Shown in pieces: positions 31,446 through 39,906 of a stretch of DNA of 64,000 nt (its first letter is position 1; each line of letters begins with the position of its first letter). Origin of the DNA: Mizugakiibacter sediminis (GTDB lineage: Bacteria > Pseudomonadota > Gammaproteobacteria > Xanthomonadales > Rhodanobacteraceae); contig NZ_DF970160.1 in assembly GCF_000953855.2 (NCBI RefSeq), positions 1-64,000 on the forward strand, written 5' to 3'. The notes under the pieces are model-generated. The model worked only from the letters and a program-made list of their open reading frames with translations. It had not been told where the DNA came from and searched no databases. The translations under genes were made by a program, and so were the position numbers.

Positions 31446-32462
31446 TCAGCCCCAGCCGCGCAGCACCAGCTTGCCGATGCTGCGGCCGGATTCCAGCCGC
31501 GCGTGCGCCACGCGCAGGTTGGCCGCGTTGATCGGCGCCAGCGTCCCGGTCAGCGTGCTGCGCAGCGCGCCCGCGTCGACCAGCGCGGCGACGCGGGCGA
31601 GGATGCGGTGCTGCGCGATCATGTCCGGGGTGCGGTACTGCGCGCGCGTGAACATGTACTCCCAGTGCACGCTGGCGCTCTTGCTCTTCAGCGGCTCGAG
31701 GTCGACGGCCTGCTTCATGCCGACGACCAGGCCGATGCGTCCCTGCGGCGCCACCAGGTCCGTCATCTGCGCCCAGTACGGTTCGGCGGCGGTGAAGCAG
31801 ACGATGGCGTCGACCGCGGCGAAGCCGAGCGCTTCGAGCTGCGGTTTCAGCGGCTGGCGATGGTCGACCACGTGGTCCGCGCCCATGCGCCTGCACCAAT
31901 CGACGGTCTCGGCGCGCGAGGCGGTGGCGATCGCGGTGAGGCCGGCGCGCTTGGCGAGCTGGATGGCGATCGAGCCGAGCCCGCCGGCGCCGGCGATCAT
32001 CAGCAGCGTGCGATCGCGGTCGGCGCCGTCGGCGTCGAAGCCGAAACGCTCGAACAGCAGCTCCCACGCCGTCAGCGCGGTCAGCGGCAGCGCCGCGGCC
32101 TCGGCGAAGTCGAGCGTGCGCGGCATCGGCCCGACGATGCGCTCGTCGACCAGATGGAACTCGGCATTGCAGCCGGGACGGTCGATCGCGCCGGCGTAGT
32201 AGACGCGGTCCCCGGGTTTGAACAGCGTCACCGCCTCGCCGACCGCCTCCACCACGCCGGCGGCGTCCCAGCCCAGCACGCGCGGCGCGGCTTCGACCGC
32301 CGCCTTGGGCGCGCGCACCTTGGTGTCGACCGGATTGACCGACACCGCCTCGACGCGCACCCGCAGGTCGTGGCCGGCGGGCGTGGGCGTGGGCAGTTCG
32401 ACGTCGATCAGCGATTCGGGATCGTCGATGGGCAGATAGCGGGTAAGGGCGACGGCTTTCAT
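31446..32462 (-). CDS. MDR-superfamily zinc-type alcohol dehydrogenase / quinone oxidoreductase-like
   Basis: This is a 338-residue medium-chain dehydrogenase/reductase. The GroES-like N-terminal domain (VSVNPVDTKVRA) is followed by a nucleotide-binding motif (AGAGGLGSIAIQLAKRAG, about residues 160-177). The catalytic and structural zinc cysteines of true alcohol dehydrogenases are absent, so it is probably a zinc-independent NADPH-dependent enone/quinone reductase despite the family name. It ends 87 bases before the fadH start on the same strand. The fadH operator lies between, so the two genes may be separate units. The substrate is unknown. Confidence 0.85.
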   Translation of the reverse strand: MKAVALTRYLPIDDPESLIDVELPTPTPAGHDLRVRVEAVSVNPVDTKVRAPKAAVEAAPRVLGWDAAGVVEAVGEAVTLFKPGDRVYYAGAIDRPGCNAEFHLVDERIVGPMPRTLDFAEAAALPLTALTAWELLFERFGFDADGADRDRTLLMIAGAGGLGSIAIQLAKRAGLTAIATASRAETVDWCRRMGADHVVDHRQPLKPQLEALGFAAVDAIVCFTAAEPYWAQMTDLVAPQGRIGLVVGMKQAVDLEPLKSKSASVHWEYMFTRAQYRTPDMIAQHRILARVAALVDAGALRSTLTGTLAPINAANLRVAHARLESGRSIGKLVLRGWG

Positions 32463-32502
32463 GGCGGCTCGTGCGGCGGTGGCGGCGAGGAGAAGAACGG
32501 GT

Positions 32503-32700
32503 TCACACCGGCGGCGGCGTGCGTTCGGCGAACTGGCCGTGCCGGTACGGGTAGTAAGGATAGGGCGGGGTGACGCGGCTGGCTTCGTCCAGGCGGGCGA
32601 CCTGTTCCGCGTCGAGGCGCCAGCCGACCGCGCCGCGGTTCTGCCGCAACTGCGCCTCGTCGCGCGCGCCGATCAGCGGCGACGAAGCGCGGCCGGCCCG
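32503..32700 (-). pseudogene. C-terminal remnant of an aldo/keto reductase
   Basis: The minus strand encodes SSPLIGARDEAQLRQNRGAV, GWRLDAEQVARLDEASRV and TPPYPYYPYRHGQFAER, ending in TPPPV and TGA at 32503. This is a clear aldo/keto reductase C-terminus: the PLIGAR cofactor segment, the alternating helix and the conserved YPYYPY tail. Upstream of about 32700 the similarity stops, and the frame runs into the end of the TerC gene. About 65 of the expected 320-350 codons remain. The rest was deleted, probably when the TerC region became joined here. No stop breaks the fragment, which suggests recent loss. Confidence 0.75.
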
Positions 32701-32728
32701 TCGCCGCGCGCGCTGAGGCCGCCGGCGC

Positions 32729-33433
32729 TCAGCCGCCGGCCTGCTGCGCGATGCGCGCGCGCTGCGCCTGCGCGCGCCGCGCCGCCCACCAGCCGAGTCC
32801 GCACACGCCGGCGACCAGCACCACGTCGAGCAGGTACTCGGCCCAGCCGTAACGGTCGAACCAGGCGGCGACGAGGCCGTCGTGGGCGATCATGCGCGCG
32901 GCGGTCCAGGCGATCGCGCCGGCGCCGACGTAGACGATCGCCGGGAAGCGTTCGATCAGTTTCAGGATCAGCGTCGAGCCCCACACCACCAGCGGCACGC
33001 TGACCAGCAGGCCGATCACCACCAGGCTCAGATGGCCGTGCGAAGCGCCGGCGATCGCCAGCACGTTGTCCAGGCCCATCAGGGCGTCGGCGACGACGAT
33101 GGTGCGCATCGCGCTCCAGAAGCCGCCCGCCGCCTTGACCTCGTGCGCGTCGCCTTCGTCCTGGCGCAACAGTTTCCAGGCGATCGGCAGCAGGATCAGG
33201 CCGCCGGCCAGCATCAGGCCGGGAATCTGCAGCAGGTAGACCACGATCGCGGTCAGCGCCACGCGCACCGCGACCGCGCCGAAGGTGCCCCAGAAGATCG
33301 CCTGCTTCTGCAGGCGCCGCGGCAGATTGCGCGCGGCCAGCGCGATGACGATGGCGTTGTCGCCGGCCAGCACCAGGTCGATCAGGATGATCGACAGCAG
33401 TCCGGAAAAGAATTGCGGGGTGAGGAAATCCAT
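32729..33433 (-). CDS. TerC/YjbE-family integral membrane protein, probable manganese exporter
   Basis: This 234-residue protein has six or seven membrane segments. The two family signature stretches, LAGDNAIVIALAARNLP and DALMGLDNVLAIAGA, carry the conserved acidic and Asn residues of TerC-like metal exporters. YjbE-type members of the family take part in manganese efflux or metal loading of exported proteins. The ATG at 33433 is chosen because it starts the conserved MDFLTPQFF region. Upstream lies a yybP-ykoY riboswitch, which strongly supports a manganese role. The C-terminus is basic and cytoplasmic. Confidence 0.9.
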   Translation of the reverse strand: MDFLTPQFFSGLLSIILIDLVLAGDNAIVIALAARNLPRRLQKQAIFWGTFGAVAVRVALTAIVVYLLQIPGLMLAGGLILLPIAWKLLRQDEGDAHEVKAAGGFWSAMRTIVVADALMGLDNVLAIAGASHGHLSLVVIGLLVSVPLVVWGSTLILKLIERFPAIVYVGAGAIAWTAARMIAHDGLVAAWFDRYGWAEYLLDVVLVAGVCGLGWWAARRAQAQRARIAQQAGG

Positions 33434-33493
33434 GCAGTCTCCGCGGCGCGCTCGATCTTCCGCGATGACGGCGGACGCGCGCACGGTCCGGCG

Positions 33494-33632
33494 TCACCGC
33501 GAAAGTCTCGCTCGCAGCCGGCAGGCTGCCGCGACGGCCGGGGCAGGACATGCCCGTGATGACGGCCGCCGCGCAGGCCGACGGCGCGGGAGGGCGCCGC
33601 GGCCAGGGAGCTACTCCCCTTCGGGGTGAATG
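33494..33632 (-). ncRNA. yybP-ykoY manganese riboswitch
   Basis: On the minus strand the leader of the TerC gene carries the invariant GGGGAGTAGC (33619-33610) and, about 100 bases later, GAGCGAGACTTTCG, the two ends of the yybP-ykoY aptamer. The P1 helix pairs CACCCCGAA (33628-33620) with TTCGCGGTG (33503-33495) with one mismatch. The region between is GC-rich and can form the internal arms. About 60 bases separate the aptamer from the ATG at 33433. This class binds Mn2+ and turns on manganese exporters such as TerC-like and MntP proteins. Confidence 0.88.
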
Positions 33633-33682
33633 TAGCGGAAGCATTCTCTGCAGCGCCGCGGCGCGGCGTCAAGCTTGGTCGT

Positions 33683-34465
33683 TCAGCCATCGAAAGCGTA
33701 GGCGTGCAGCGCCAGGCTGCCGTACTCCCAGGCGCGGTGCAGCGGGCGCGCCGCGCCGCCGGCCGCGCCCCAGGCGACGAACAGCGGCCAGAGGTGCTCC
33801 GGCGTCGGATGCGCCAGGCGCGGCTGCGGCGCCACGCGCAGCCAGTCGCGCGCGGCGGCGTCGTCGCCCGCCGACAGGCGCGACTCCAGCCACGCCGCGA
33901 ACGCGGATGCCCACGGCGGCGCGGGGCCTCCCTGCCAGGCGAGCGCGCCCAGGTTGTGCACGAAGCCGCCGGAGCCGACCAGCAGCACGCCCTCGTAGCG
34001 TAGCGGCGCCAGCGCGGCGCCGAGGCGGAAATGCCAGTCCGCGTCCGCGCCGGGGTTCACCGCCAGCGGCAGCACCGGGATGTCCGCCTGCGGGTACATG
34101 CGCCACAGCGGCACCCACACGCCGTGATCGAGGCCGGCCTGCGCGTCGGCGCGCGCGTCGAAGTCGGCCGCGTGCAGCAGCCCGACGACGCGCGCGGCCA
34201 GCGCCGGCGCGCCCGGCGCCGCGTAGCGCAAGGCGTACAGCGGCGCGGGGAAGCCGTGGAAATCGTGCACGGTCGGCGGCTGCGGGTGCGCGCCGACGAC
34301 CGCTTGCGCCGCTGCGAAATGCGCGGAGGCGACCACGATCGCGGCCGGGCGCGGCAGCCGCCCGCCCAGGCCGTCGAGGAAACGGCCGGTGGGCGAGTCC
34401 TCCAGCGCCAGCGTCGGCGCGCCGTGCGAGACGAACAGCGTGGGCAGCGCGGCGGATGCGGTCAC
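33683..34465 (-). CDS. DODA-type extradiol aromatic ring-opening dioxygenase (YgiD-like)
   Basis: This 260-residue member of the LigB/4,5-DOPA dioxygenase family uses an active-site metal to open catechol rings or, in bacteria, acts on DOPA-like substrates. The metal-binding and catalytic histidines are in VSHGAPTLAL, VHDFHGFP, GLDHGVWVPL and HPTPEHLWPL. The N-terminal LPTLFVSHGAP and the VLLVGSGGFVHNLG segment match E. coli YgiD. It converges on nothing and is followed by the TerC riboswitch on the same strand. The physiological substrate is unknown. Confidence 0.93.
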   Translation of the reverse strand: MTASAALPTLFVSHGAPTLALEDSPTGRFLDGLGGRLPRPAAIVVASAHFAAAQAVVGAHPQPPTVHDFHGFPAPLYALRYAAPGAPALAARVVGLLHAADFDARADAQAGLDHGVWVPLWRMYPQADIPVLPLAVNPGADADWHFRLGAALAPLRYEGVLLVGSGGFVHNLGALAWQGGPAPPWASAFAAWLESRLSAGDDAAARDWLRVAPQPRLAHPTPEHLWPLFVAWGAAGGAARPLHRAWEYGSLALHAYAFDG

Positions 34466-34526
34466 GGCAGGGTGCCTCGGCGATGCGGCGGACCGGCGGC
34501 AGCGTACCGGTCCGCCGCGCGTGCGG

Positions 34527-35156
34527 TCACGCGGTCTTTGCCTTGGCGGATTGCGCCGCGCTTTCCGCCGCCAGCGCCGCCTTCACCGCCGGACGCTGCG
34601 CGACGCGCTGGCGGAACGCGGCCAGGTTCGGCCAGCGGCCGAGGTCGATGCCGACATAGCCGGACCAGCCGGCGACCACGAACAGATAGGCGTCGGCGAT
34701 GCCGAAGCGCTCGCCCATCAGGTAGGGCGTGCCGGCGAGATGGCGTTCGACGGTGTCGAAGCGGCGGCCCAGCATCTCGATCGCCTGGGCCTTGTACGCC
34801 TCCGGCGTCTGCGGGTGGAACAGCGGCGAGAAGCCCTTGTGCAGCTCGGAGGTGATGAAATTCAGCCACGACTGCAGCCGGTAGCGCTCCAGCGTGCCGG
34901 CGGCCGGCGCGAGGCCCGTCTGCGGCGCGCGGTCGGCGATGTACTGCATGATCGCCGGACCTTCGGTCAGCACGACGCCGGGTTCGATCTCCAGCGCCGG
35001 CACGTAGCCGTTCGGATTGACCTGGAGGTAATCGGCGCCGTCCTCGGTGCGCTTGGCGGCGGTGTCGACCTTGACCAGTTCGAACGGCAGGCCGGTTTCG
35101 CGCAACACGATGTGCGGGGCCTGCGAACACACGCCGGGAGAGAAGTAGAGCTTCAT
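34527..35156 (-). CDS. glutathione S-transferase, beta class
   Basis: This 209-residue GST has the thioredoxin-like N-terminal domain MKLYFSPGVCSQAPHI, with Cys10 as the beta-class catalytic residue. VNPNGYVPALEI and the glutathione-binding LTEGPAIMQYI follow. The helical C-terminal domain contains LMGERFGIADAYLFV, the N-capping box. Beta-class enzymes conjugate or reduce glutathione with electrophiles and oxidants in the cytoplasm. It sits alone, 62 bases from the DODA gene on the same strand. Confidence 0.95.
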   Translation of the reverse strand: MKLYFSPGVCSQAPHIVLRETGLPFELVKVDTAAKRTEDGADYLQVNPNGYVPALEIEPGVVLTEGPAIMQYIADRAPQTGLAPAAGTLERYRLQSWLNFITSELHKGFSPLFHPQTPEAYKAQAIEMLGRRFDTVERHLAGTPYLMGERFGIADAYLFVVAGWSGYVGIDLGRWPNLAAFRQRVAQRPAVKAALAAESAAQSAKAKTA

Positions 35157-35205
35157 GGAGCGACCTCTTGGTGGGGAAGGGGGGACGGCCGGATGGGCGC
35201 CCGGC

Positions 35206-35346
35206 TTACGCCGCCTGCGCGGCGCGCCGGTCCAGCGCCCCGGGGCCGACGCCCAACAGCGCCTGCGCCAGGCCGACCACGCCGAGGAACAGCGGGTATT
35301 CCCGGCCGAGGCGCAGCAGCAGGACGGCGGCGGACGAAGCGTGCAT
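35206..35346 (-). CDS. short hydrophobic frame, possible gene remnant
   Basis: A 46-codon frame on the minus strand begins MHASSAAVLLLRLGREYPLF, continues LGVVGLAQALLGVGPGALD and ends RRAAQAA. Codon choice and the clean hydrophobic pattern look coding, and the segment could be one membrane helix. I do not recognise it. It may be a small membrane protein or the C-terminal remainder of a longer one, because it has no clear ribosome-binding site and sits just upstream of the GST gene. Confidence 0.3.
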   Translation of the reverse strand: MHASSAAVLLLRLGREYPLFLGVVGLAQALLGVGPGALDRRAAQAA

Positions 35347-35427
35347 GGATCGGGCAGCGTGATGAACCGGACGGGCCGGCGACGCCGCGAAAGTTAGGGA
35401 TTGCCATGGCGCAACGGAATACGCAAT

Positions 35428-35441
35428 ATCGGCAAGCCGAT
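35428..35441. promoter_or_regulatory. palindrome upstream of the LysR gene
   Basis: ATCGGCAAGCCGAT is a perfect 6-bp inverted repeat with a 2-base spacer, 20 bases before the LysR start. LysR regulators usually bind next to their own genes, so this is a candidate autoregulatory site that could also affect the divergent GST side. Confidence 0.4.
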
Positions 35442-35461
35442 CTTGCAAGCATGCAAAGGCC

Positions 35462-36406
35462 ATGAGGGACTGGAACGACCTGCGCTACCTGCTGGCGATC
35501 GCCCGCGGCGGCAGCCTCGCCGCGGCGGCGCGCGCGCTGGGGGTCAACCATTCCACCGTGTTCCGCCGCCTGAACGCCTTCGAGCGAGCGCTGGGCGTGC
35601 GCCTGTTCGAGCGGCTGCCGGAAGGCTATGTGTTGACCGCGGCCGGCGAAGGCGTGCGCCGGCAAGCCGAGCAGGCGGAGGCGGCATTGCTGGCGCTGGA
35701 GCGCACCGCGGCCGGCGGCGACTATCGCCTGTCCGGCGACATCCGCATGACCACCGCGGCCAACCTCGCGCACGACTACGTGGCGCCGGCGGTGGCCGCT
35801 TTCCGCGGGCGTTATCCCGACATCCGCGTCGAGATCGCCGTCAGCGACCACGACTTCGACCTGAACCGCCGCGAGGCCGACCTGGCGCTGCGCGCCACCG
35901 CGCAGCCGCCGGAGTTCCTGGTCGGCCGCCGCATCGCCACGCTGCGTTGGCACGTCTGCGCCAGTCCGGCCTATCTGCAGCGGCACGGCCGGCCGCGCAA
36001 CGTCGATGAATTGGCGCAGCACGCGCAGATCGGCGCCGATGACGCGTTCGCGCGCATCGGCGTGTTCGCCTGGCAGCGTCGTGCCGTGCCGCCGGAGCGC
36101 ATCGTCGTGCGCGCCAACGAGCTCAACACGATGGCCGCGCTGGCCGAGGCCGGGGTCGGCCTGGCGCTGCTGCCGAGCGACCAGGTGCGCTCCGGACTGG
36201 TGCGCCTGTTCGCGCTGGACGCCGCGTTCGACGGCGCGTTGTGGCTGCTGACCCACCCGGATCTGCGCCATGCGGCGCGCATCCGCGCCTTCGCCGATTT
36301 CCTCCACGAACGGCTGCGCGCCGATCCGCGCCTGGCGGACGCATCGCCCGCCCCGGCCACGGCATCGACGCGCGCGCGCCGCCCGGCGCGGACCCGCGGG
36401 CCCTGA
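35462..36406 (+). CDS. LysR-family transcriptional regulator
   Basis: This 314-residue regulator has an N-terminal winged helix-turn-helix (WNDLRYLLAIARGGSLAAAARALGVNHSTVFRRLNAFE). A type-2 periplasmic-binding-like domain follows (VAPAVAAFRGRYPDIRVEI, LALRATAQPPEFLVGRRI). It belongs to the branch with VNHSTVFRR in place of VSQPAVSRQ, often found beside dehydrogenase or GST genes. The target is likely on the divergent side (short frame and GST). The C-terminus ends in a low-complexity Ala/Arg tail. Confidence 0.93.
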   Translation: MRDWNDLRYLLAIARGGSLAAAARALGVNHSTVFRRLNAFERALGVRLFERLPEGYVLTAAGEGVRRQAEQAEAALLALERTAAGGDYRLSGDIRMTTAANLAHDYVAPAVAAFRGRYPDIRVEIAVSDHDFDLNRREADLALRATAQPPEFLVGRRIATLRWHVCASPAYLQRHGRPRNVDELAQHAQIGADDAFARIGVFAWQRRAVPPERIVVRANELNTMAALAEAGVGLALLPSDQVRSGLVRLFALDAAFDGALWLLTHPDLRHAARIRAFADFLHERLRADPRLADASPAPATASTRARRPARTRGP

Positions 36407-36510
36407 GCCGCGCCGCGAGTTCTGGCAAAATTCCCGGTTCCGCCACGGTTCCCGCCGTGGTCGTCCTCCTCGCGCGCAGATCGCGCGTCCAGCCTGCACA
36501 GGAAATGCCG

Positions 36511-37962
36511 ATGGCCCACCACGACATCCGCTCCGCCAAGCGTCCCGATCCCGACCAGCCGATGCGCGACATCGCCGACTACGTCGTCGATTACCGCATC
36601 GACTCCGCGGAGGCGTACGAAACCGCGCGCTACATGCTGATGGATTCGCTCGGCTGCGCGATGCTGGCGATGAAGTTCCCCGAGTGCGTCAAGCACCTCG
36701 GCCCGGTGGTGCCGGGCGCGACCATGCCGGGCGGCGTGCGCGTGCCGGGCACCAGCCACGAACTGGATCCGGTGCAGGCCGCCTTCGCCATCGGCACGCA
36801 GATCCGTTGGCTCGACTTCAACGACACCTGGCTGGCCGCCGAGTGGGGCCATCCTTCCGACAACCTCGGCGCGATCCTGTCCGTCGCCGACTACCTCAGC
36901 CGCAAGGCCGAACGCGAACGCGGCACGCCGCTGACCGTGCGCGACGTGCTGACCGCGGCGATCAAGGCCCACGAGATCCAGGGCTGCTACGCGCTGAAGA
37001 ACAGCTTCAACCGCGTCGGCCTGGACCACGTGATCTTGGTGCGCCTCGCCTCCACGGCGGTGACCACGCACATGCTCGGCGGCGACAAGGACGCGATCGT
37101 CACCGCCGTCTCGCACAGCTGGATCGACAACGGCGCGCTGCGCACCTACCGCCACGCGCCGAACACCGGCCCGCGCAAGAGCTGGGCCGCCGGCGACGCC
37201 TGCCGCCGCGCCGTCATCCACGCGCTGAACGCGGCCGACAAGGGCGTGGTCGGCTACCCGTCGGCGCTGACCGCGAAGACCTGGGGCTTCTACGACGTCG
37301 CGTTCAAGGGCAAGCCGTTCGAGTTCGAGCGCCCGTTCGGCAGCTACGTGATGGAGAACGTGCTGTTCAAGATCAGCTACCCGGCCGAGTTCCACGCGCA
37401 GACCGCGGTGGAGTGCGCAATGCAGCTGCACCCGCAGGTGGCCGGCAGGCTCGAGCAGATCGAGCGCATCGTGATCGAAACGCAGGAGGCCGGCTGCCGC
37501 ATCATCGACAAGACCGGCCCGCTGGCCAACTATGCCGACCGCGACCACTGCATCCAGTACATGGTGGCGGTGCCGCTGATCTTCGGCCGTCTCACCGCCG
37601 ACGACTACAGCGACGCCGTCGCCGCCGATCCGCGCATCGACGCGCTGCGGCAGTTGATGGAGGTCAAGGAAAACCCGCAGTTCACCCGGGACTATTTCGA
37701 CCCGGATAAGCGCTACATCGGCAATTCGGTGCAGGTGTTCTTCAAGGACGGCAGCAGCACCGAAAAGGTGTCGATCGATTATCCGATCGGCCACCGCAAG
37801 CGGCGCGCGGAGGGCATCCCGGTGTTGCTGAGGAAGTTCGAGGGCGCCCTGGCCGGCCACCTGCCGGCGCGCCGGGTCGAGGCGATCCTGGCCGCCTGCC
37901 GCGACCCCGGCCGGTTCGAGGCCATGCCGGTACACCGCCTGATGGATTTGTTTGCGTCGTGA
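36511..37962 (+). CDS. prpD: 2-methylcitrate dehydratase
   Basis: PrpD removes water from 2-methylcitrate to give 2-methyl-cis-aconitate. The 483-residue protein matches E. coli PrpD along its length from memory, including IRWLDFNDTWLAAEWGHPSDNLG, LRTYRHAPNTG.RKSWAAGDA, GSYVMENVLFKIS and ADRDHCIQYMVAVPL. I chose the ATG at 36511 because AGGAA then has normal spacing; the ATG at 36505 lies too close to it. The gene stands alone, about 8 kb from prpBC and 12 kb from prpE. Xanthomonas species often use the acnD-prpF pair instead; neither gene is in this window. Confidence 0.96.
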   Translation: MAHHDIRSAKRPDPDQPMRDIADYVVDYRIDSAEAYETARYMLMDSLGCAMLAMKFPECVKHLGPVVPGATMPGGVRVPGTSHELDPVQAAFAIGTQIRWLDFNDTWLAAEWGHPSDNLGAILSVADYLSRKAERERGTPLTVRDVLTAAIKAHEIQGCYALKNSFNRVGLDHVILVRLASTAVTTHMLGGDKDAIVTAVSHSWIDNGALRTYRHAPNTGPRKSWAAGDACRRAVIHALNAADKGVVGYPSALTAKTWGFYDVAFKGKPFEFERPFGSYVMENVLFKISYPAEFHAQTAVECAMQLHPQVAGRLEQIERIVIETQEAGCRIIDKTGPLANYADRDHCIQYMVAVPLIFGRLTADDYSDAVAADPRIDALRQLMEVKENPQFTRDYFDPDKRYIGNSVQVFFKDGSSTEKVSIDYPIGHRKRRAEGIPVLLRKFEGALAGHLPARRVEAILAACRDPGRFEAMPVHRLMDLFAS

Positions 37963-38010
37963 GGGGCTGAATAGCCTCTGAAAGGGGGGCGGTGCGGTGG
38001 CGGGAAATGT

Positions 38011-38027
38011 TTGTTTTTTGATAAGAT
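38011..38027 (+). promoter_or_regulatory. AT-rich promoter region of the OmpA-family gene
   Basis: TTGTTTTTTGATAAGAT is an AT-rich block in a GC-rich gap, with a TAAGAT -10 candidate at 38022-38027 and a leader of about 115 bases. The -35 is not well defined. The rest of the 185-bp gap holds no other recognisable feature. Confidence 0.4.
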
Positions 38028-38147
38028 CGCGCCGCCCTGCAAAGGGTCACCATTACAAGGCTTCAAAAGCCGGAAAGCCGCACGTTCGCTTGCAAGGTGC
38101 TCCGCGCGAGGTGGCGCGGATGCGAAAAACGAGAAGAGGAGATTCCC

Positions 38148-39305
38148 ATGAAGCGTAAGGGCCTGTTAGCGCTGGTCGCCCTGGTCGTTGGAGGCGTGGG
38201 CATCGCTCACGCTACGGACTACAGCAACTGGTATATCGCCCCGCGCGTCGGCGCGGTGTTCCCCGACAGCAACCGCAAGACGCAGGAGTCGCCCCTGCTC
38301 GGCCTCGGCGTCGGCTATTGGGTCAACCCCAACTTCGCGGTCGACTTCGAGGCCACGCACAACAACGCGGACTTCAAGGACAACTCGCCGCGTCCCGGCA
38401 AGCAGTGGGAGAGCATGGGCCTCGACGTCGCCGGCCGCTGGATGTTCAGCGACTGGAGCGGCTGGCGCCCGTACGTGATGGGCGGCATCGGCATGCTCAA
38501 GCACGCCGCGGTGTCCGCCGGCACGCCGGCGCCGGGCACCGGCGGCATCGGTGCGGGCTACACCCACGGCTGGGGCCCGATGGTCACCGCCGGCGTCGGC
38601 ATCCAGAAGGCGTTGACCGACCGCGTCGCGTTCCGCGGCGAAGTCGCTTATCGCTACGACCGCGACACGCAGTCCGCGCGCTTCGCCGGCCTCGAGGATC
38701 ACAAGCAGTACGGCGACGCGCTGGCGTCGATCGGCCTGGTGATCTCGATGGGCCAGCCCGCCCCGGCTCCGGCCGCGGCGCCGGCGCCCGCTCCGGCGCC
38801 GACCTGCGACCAGTTGGACGACGACAAGGACGGCGTCAACAACTGTGACGACAAGTGCCCGAACACGCCGGCCGGCACCATCGTCGGTCCGGACGGCTGC
38901 CCGCAGAAGGTGGTGATCGACCTGCGCGGCGTGAACTTCAAGTTCGACCGTCCGAAGAAGGGTGAAACCGACGTCTCCAAGGTCCTGAAGGAGCCGACCG
39001 AGGAGTCGATGGCCATCCTCGACCAGGCCGTGGATACGCTGAAGCGCTATCCGCAGGTGCGCGTCGAGGTTGACGGTTACACCGACGACAAGGGCAAGGA
39101 GGACTACAACCAGGCGCTGTCCGAGCGTCGCGCCAAGATCGTGTACGACTACCTGGTCGCGCACGGCATCGACGCCAGCCGTCTGGACGGCCCGAAGGGC
39201 TTCGGCGAGTCCAACCCGATCGACACCAACAGCACCGAGGAAGGCCGCGCGCGCAACCGCCGCGTCGAGCTGAAGGTGCTGGATCAGGGCGCGCCGCAGC
39301 AGTAA
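38148..39305 (+). CDS. OmpA-family outer-membrane porin with peptidoglycan-binding domain
   Basis: This 385-residue protein has a signal peptide (MKRKGLLALVALVVGGVGIAHA) and an eight-strand-type barrel (about residues 23-205). A Pro/Ala linker (PAPAPAAAPAPAPAP) precedes a thrombospondin-type-3-like Ca-binding segment (DDDKDGVNNCDDKCPNTPAG). The OmpA C-terminal domain follows (VEVDGYTDDKGKEDYNQALSERRA, AHGIDASRLDGPKGFGES, NRRVEL), which anchors the barrel to peptidoglycan. A strong AGAGGAG ribosome-binding site and a perfect terminator suggest high, monocistronic expression. Confidence 0.95.
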   Translation: MKRKGLLALVALVVGGVGIAHATDYSNWYIAPRVGAVFPDSNRKTQESPLLGLGVGYWVNPNFAVDFEATHNNADFKDNSPRPGKQWESMGLDVAGRWMFSDWSGWRPYVMGGIGMLKHAAVSAGTPAPGTGGIGAGYTHGWGPMVTAGVGIQKALTDRVAFRGEVAYRYDRDTQSARFAGLEDHKQYGDALASIGLVISMGQPAPAPAAAPAPAPAPTCDQLDDDKDGVNNCDDKCPNTPAGTIVGPDGCPQKVVIDLRGVNFKFDRPKKGETDVSKVLKEPTEESMAILDQAVDTLKRYPQVRVEVDGYTDDKGKEDYNQALSERRAKIVYDYLVAHGIDASRLDGPKGFGESNPIDTNSTEEGRARNRRVELKVLDQGAPQQ

Positions 39306-39326
39306 GCGGTCCGTTGCTCCGCACGA

Positions 39327-39356
39327 AGAAAAGCCCGGCGCGAGCCGGGCTTTTCT
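39327..39356 (+). terminator. rho-independent terminator of the OmpA-family gene
   Basis: A perfect 13-bp stem (AGAAAAGCCCGGC with GCCGGGCTTTTCT) is closed by a GCGA tetraloop (GNRA type), with the T-run inside the 3' arm. It begins 21 bases after the stop codon. Confidence 0.88.
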
Positions 39357-39402
39357 CTTGCGGCGTCGGAGGGCGCGGCGTCGGGGCCGCGCGCCCTTCG
39401 CC

Positions 39403-39852
39403 TCACAGCCTCAGTTCGACCGCGGTCTTCACCGAGTTGGCGATGAAGCAGGCGGCGTGGGCGCGCTCATGCATCTTCGCGTAGTCCTCGGCGCCGGGCC
39501 GTCTGTCTCCGCCGAAGCCGACGCGCGGCGCCAGCACCGCGCGCACCACGGCCATCTTGCCCTCGGCGTTCTTGTCGAGATAGGCGACCGCGGCGTCCTC
39601 GTAATGGTCGATCACGTAGCCGCGGTTCGCGGCCACGGCGAGGAAGGTCAGCATGTGGCAGCTGCTCAGCGCCGCCAGCAGCAGTTCCTCCGGGTTGCTG
39701 GCGTCCGGGTTGCCGCCGTAGGCGCCGGCCGCGGCCGAGTTGCGCACGATCTGGCCGCCCTCGAAGTGCACGTCGTGGTCGCGGCTGTAGTTGCCGCGCT
39801 CGAACGGGCCGCCGCCGCGCGACCAGACGGTCCTGATGTGGTGTTCGGACAT
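39403..39852 (-). CDS. OsmC-family peroxiredoxin-like protein
   Basis: This 149-residue protein resembles OsmC/Ohr peroxidases, which reduce organic hydroperoxides with a reactive cysteine pair. The first cysteine is in ALSSCHMLTFL and the second in HERAHAACFIANSV. NPEELLLAALSSCHM is the family hallmark. The ATG at 39852 lies 13 residues before the conserved region. It is divergent from the pseudouridine synthase gene, with a 54-base gap. The YjfN/OsmC subgroup is likely rather than Ohr, but this is not certain. Confidence 0.9.
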   Translation of the reverse strand: MSEHHIRTVWSRGGGPFERGNYSRDHDVHFEGGQIVRNSAAAGAYGGNPDASNPEELLLAALSSCHMLTFLAVAANRGYVIDHYEDAAVAYLDKNAEGKMAVVRAVLAPRVGFGGDRRPGAEDYAKMHERAHAACFIANSVKTAVELRL

Positions 39853-39906
39853 GGGGTTCTCCTCGCTGGGCTTGTCGCGCCCGGGCGCCGTGCCTAGGCT
39901 GGTGCG

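Noticed and set aside
38764-38817. A tandem DNA repeat in the OmpA-family gene.
   Set aside because: It is the Pro/Ala linker between barrel and C-terminal domain, a normal feature of the family, and its units are not exact.
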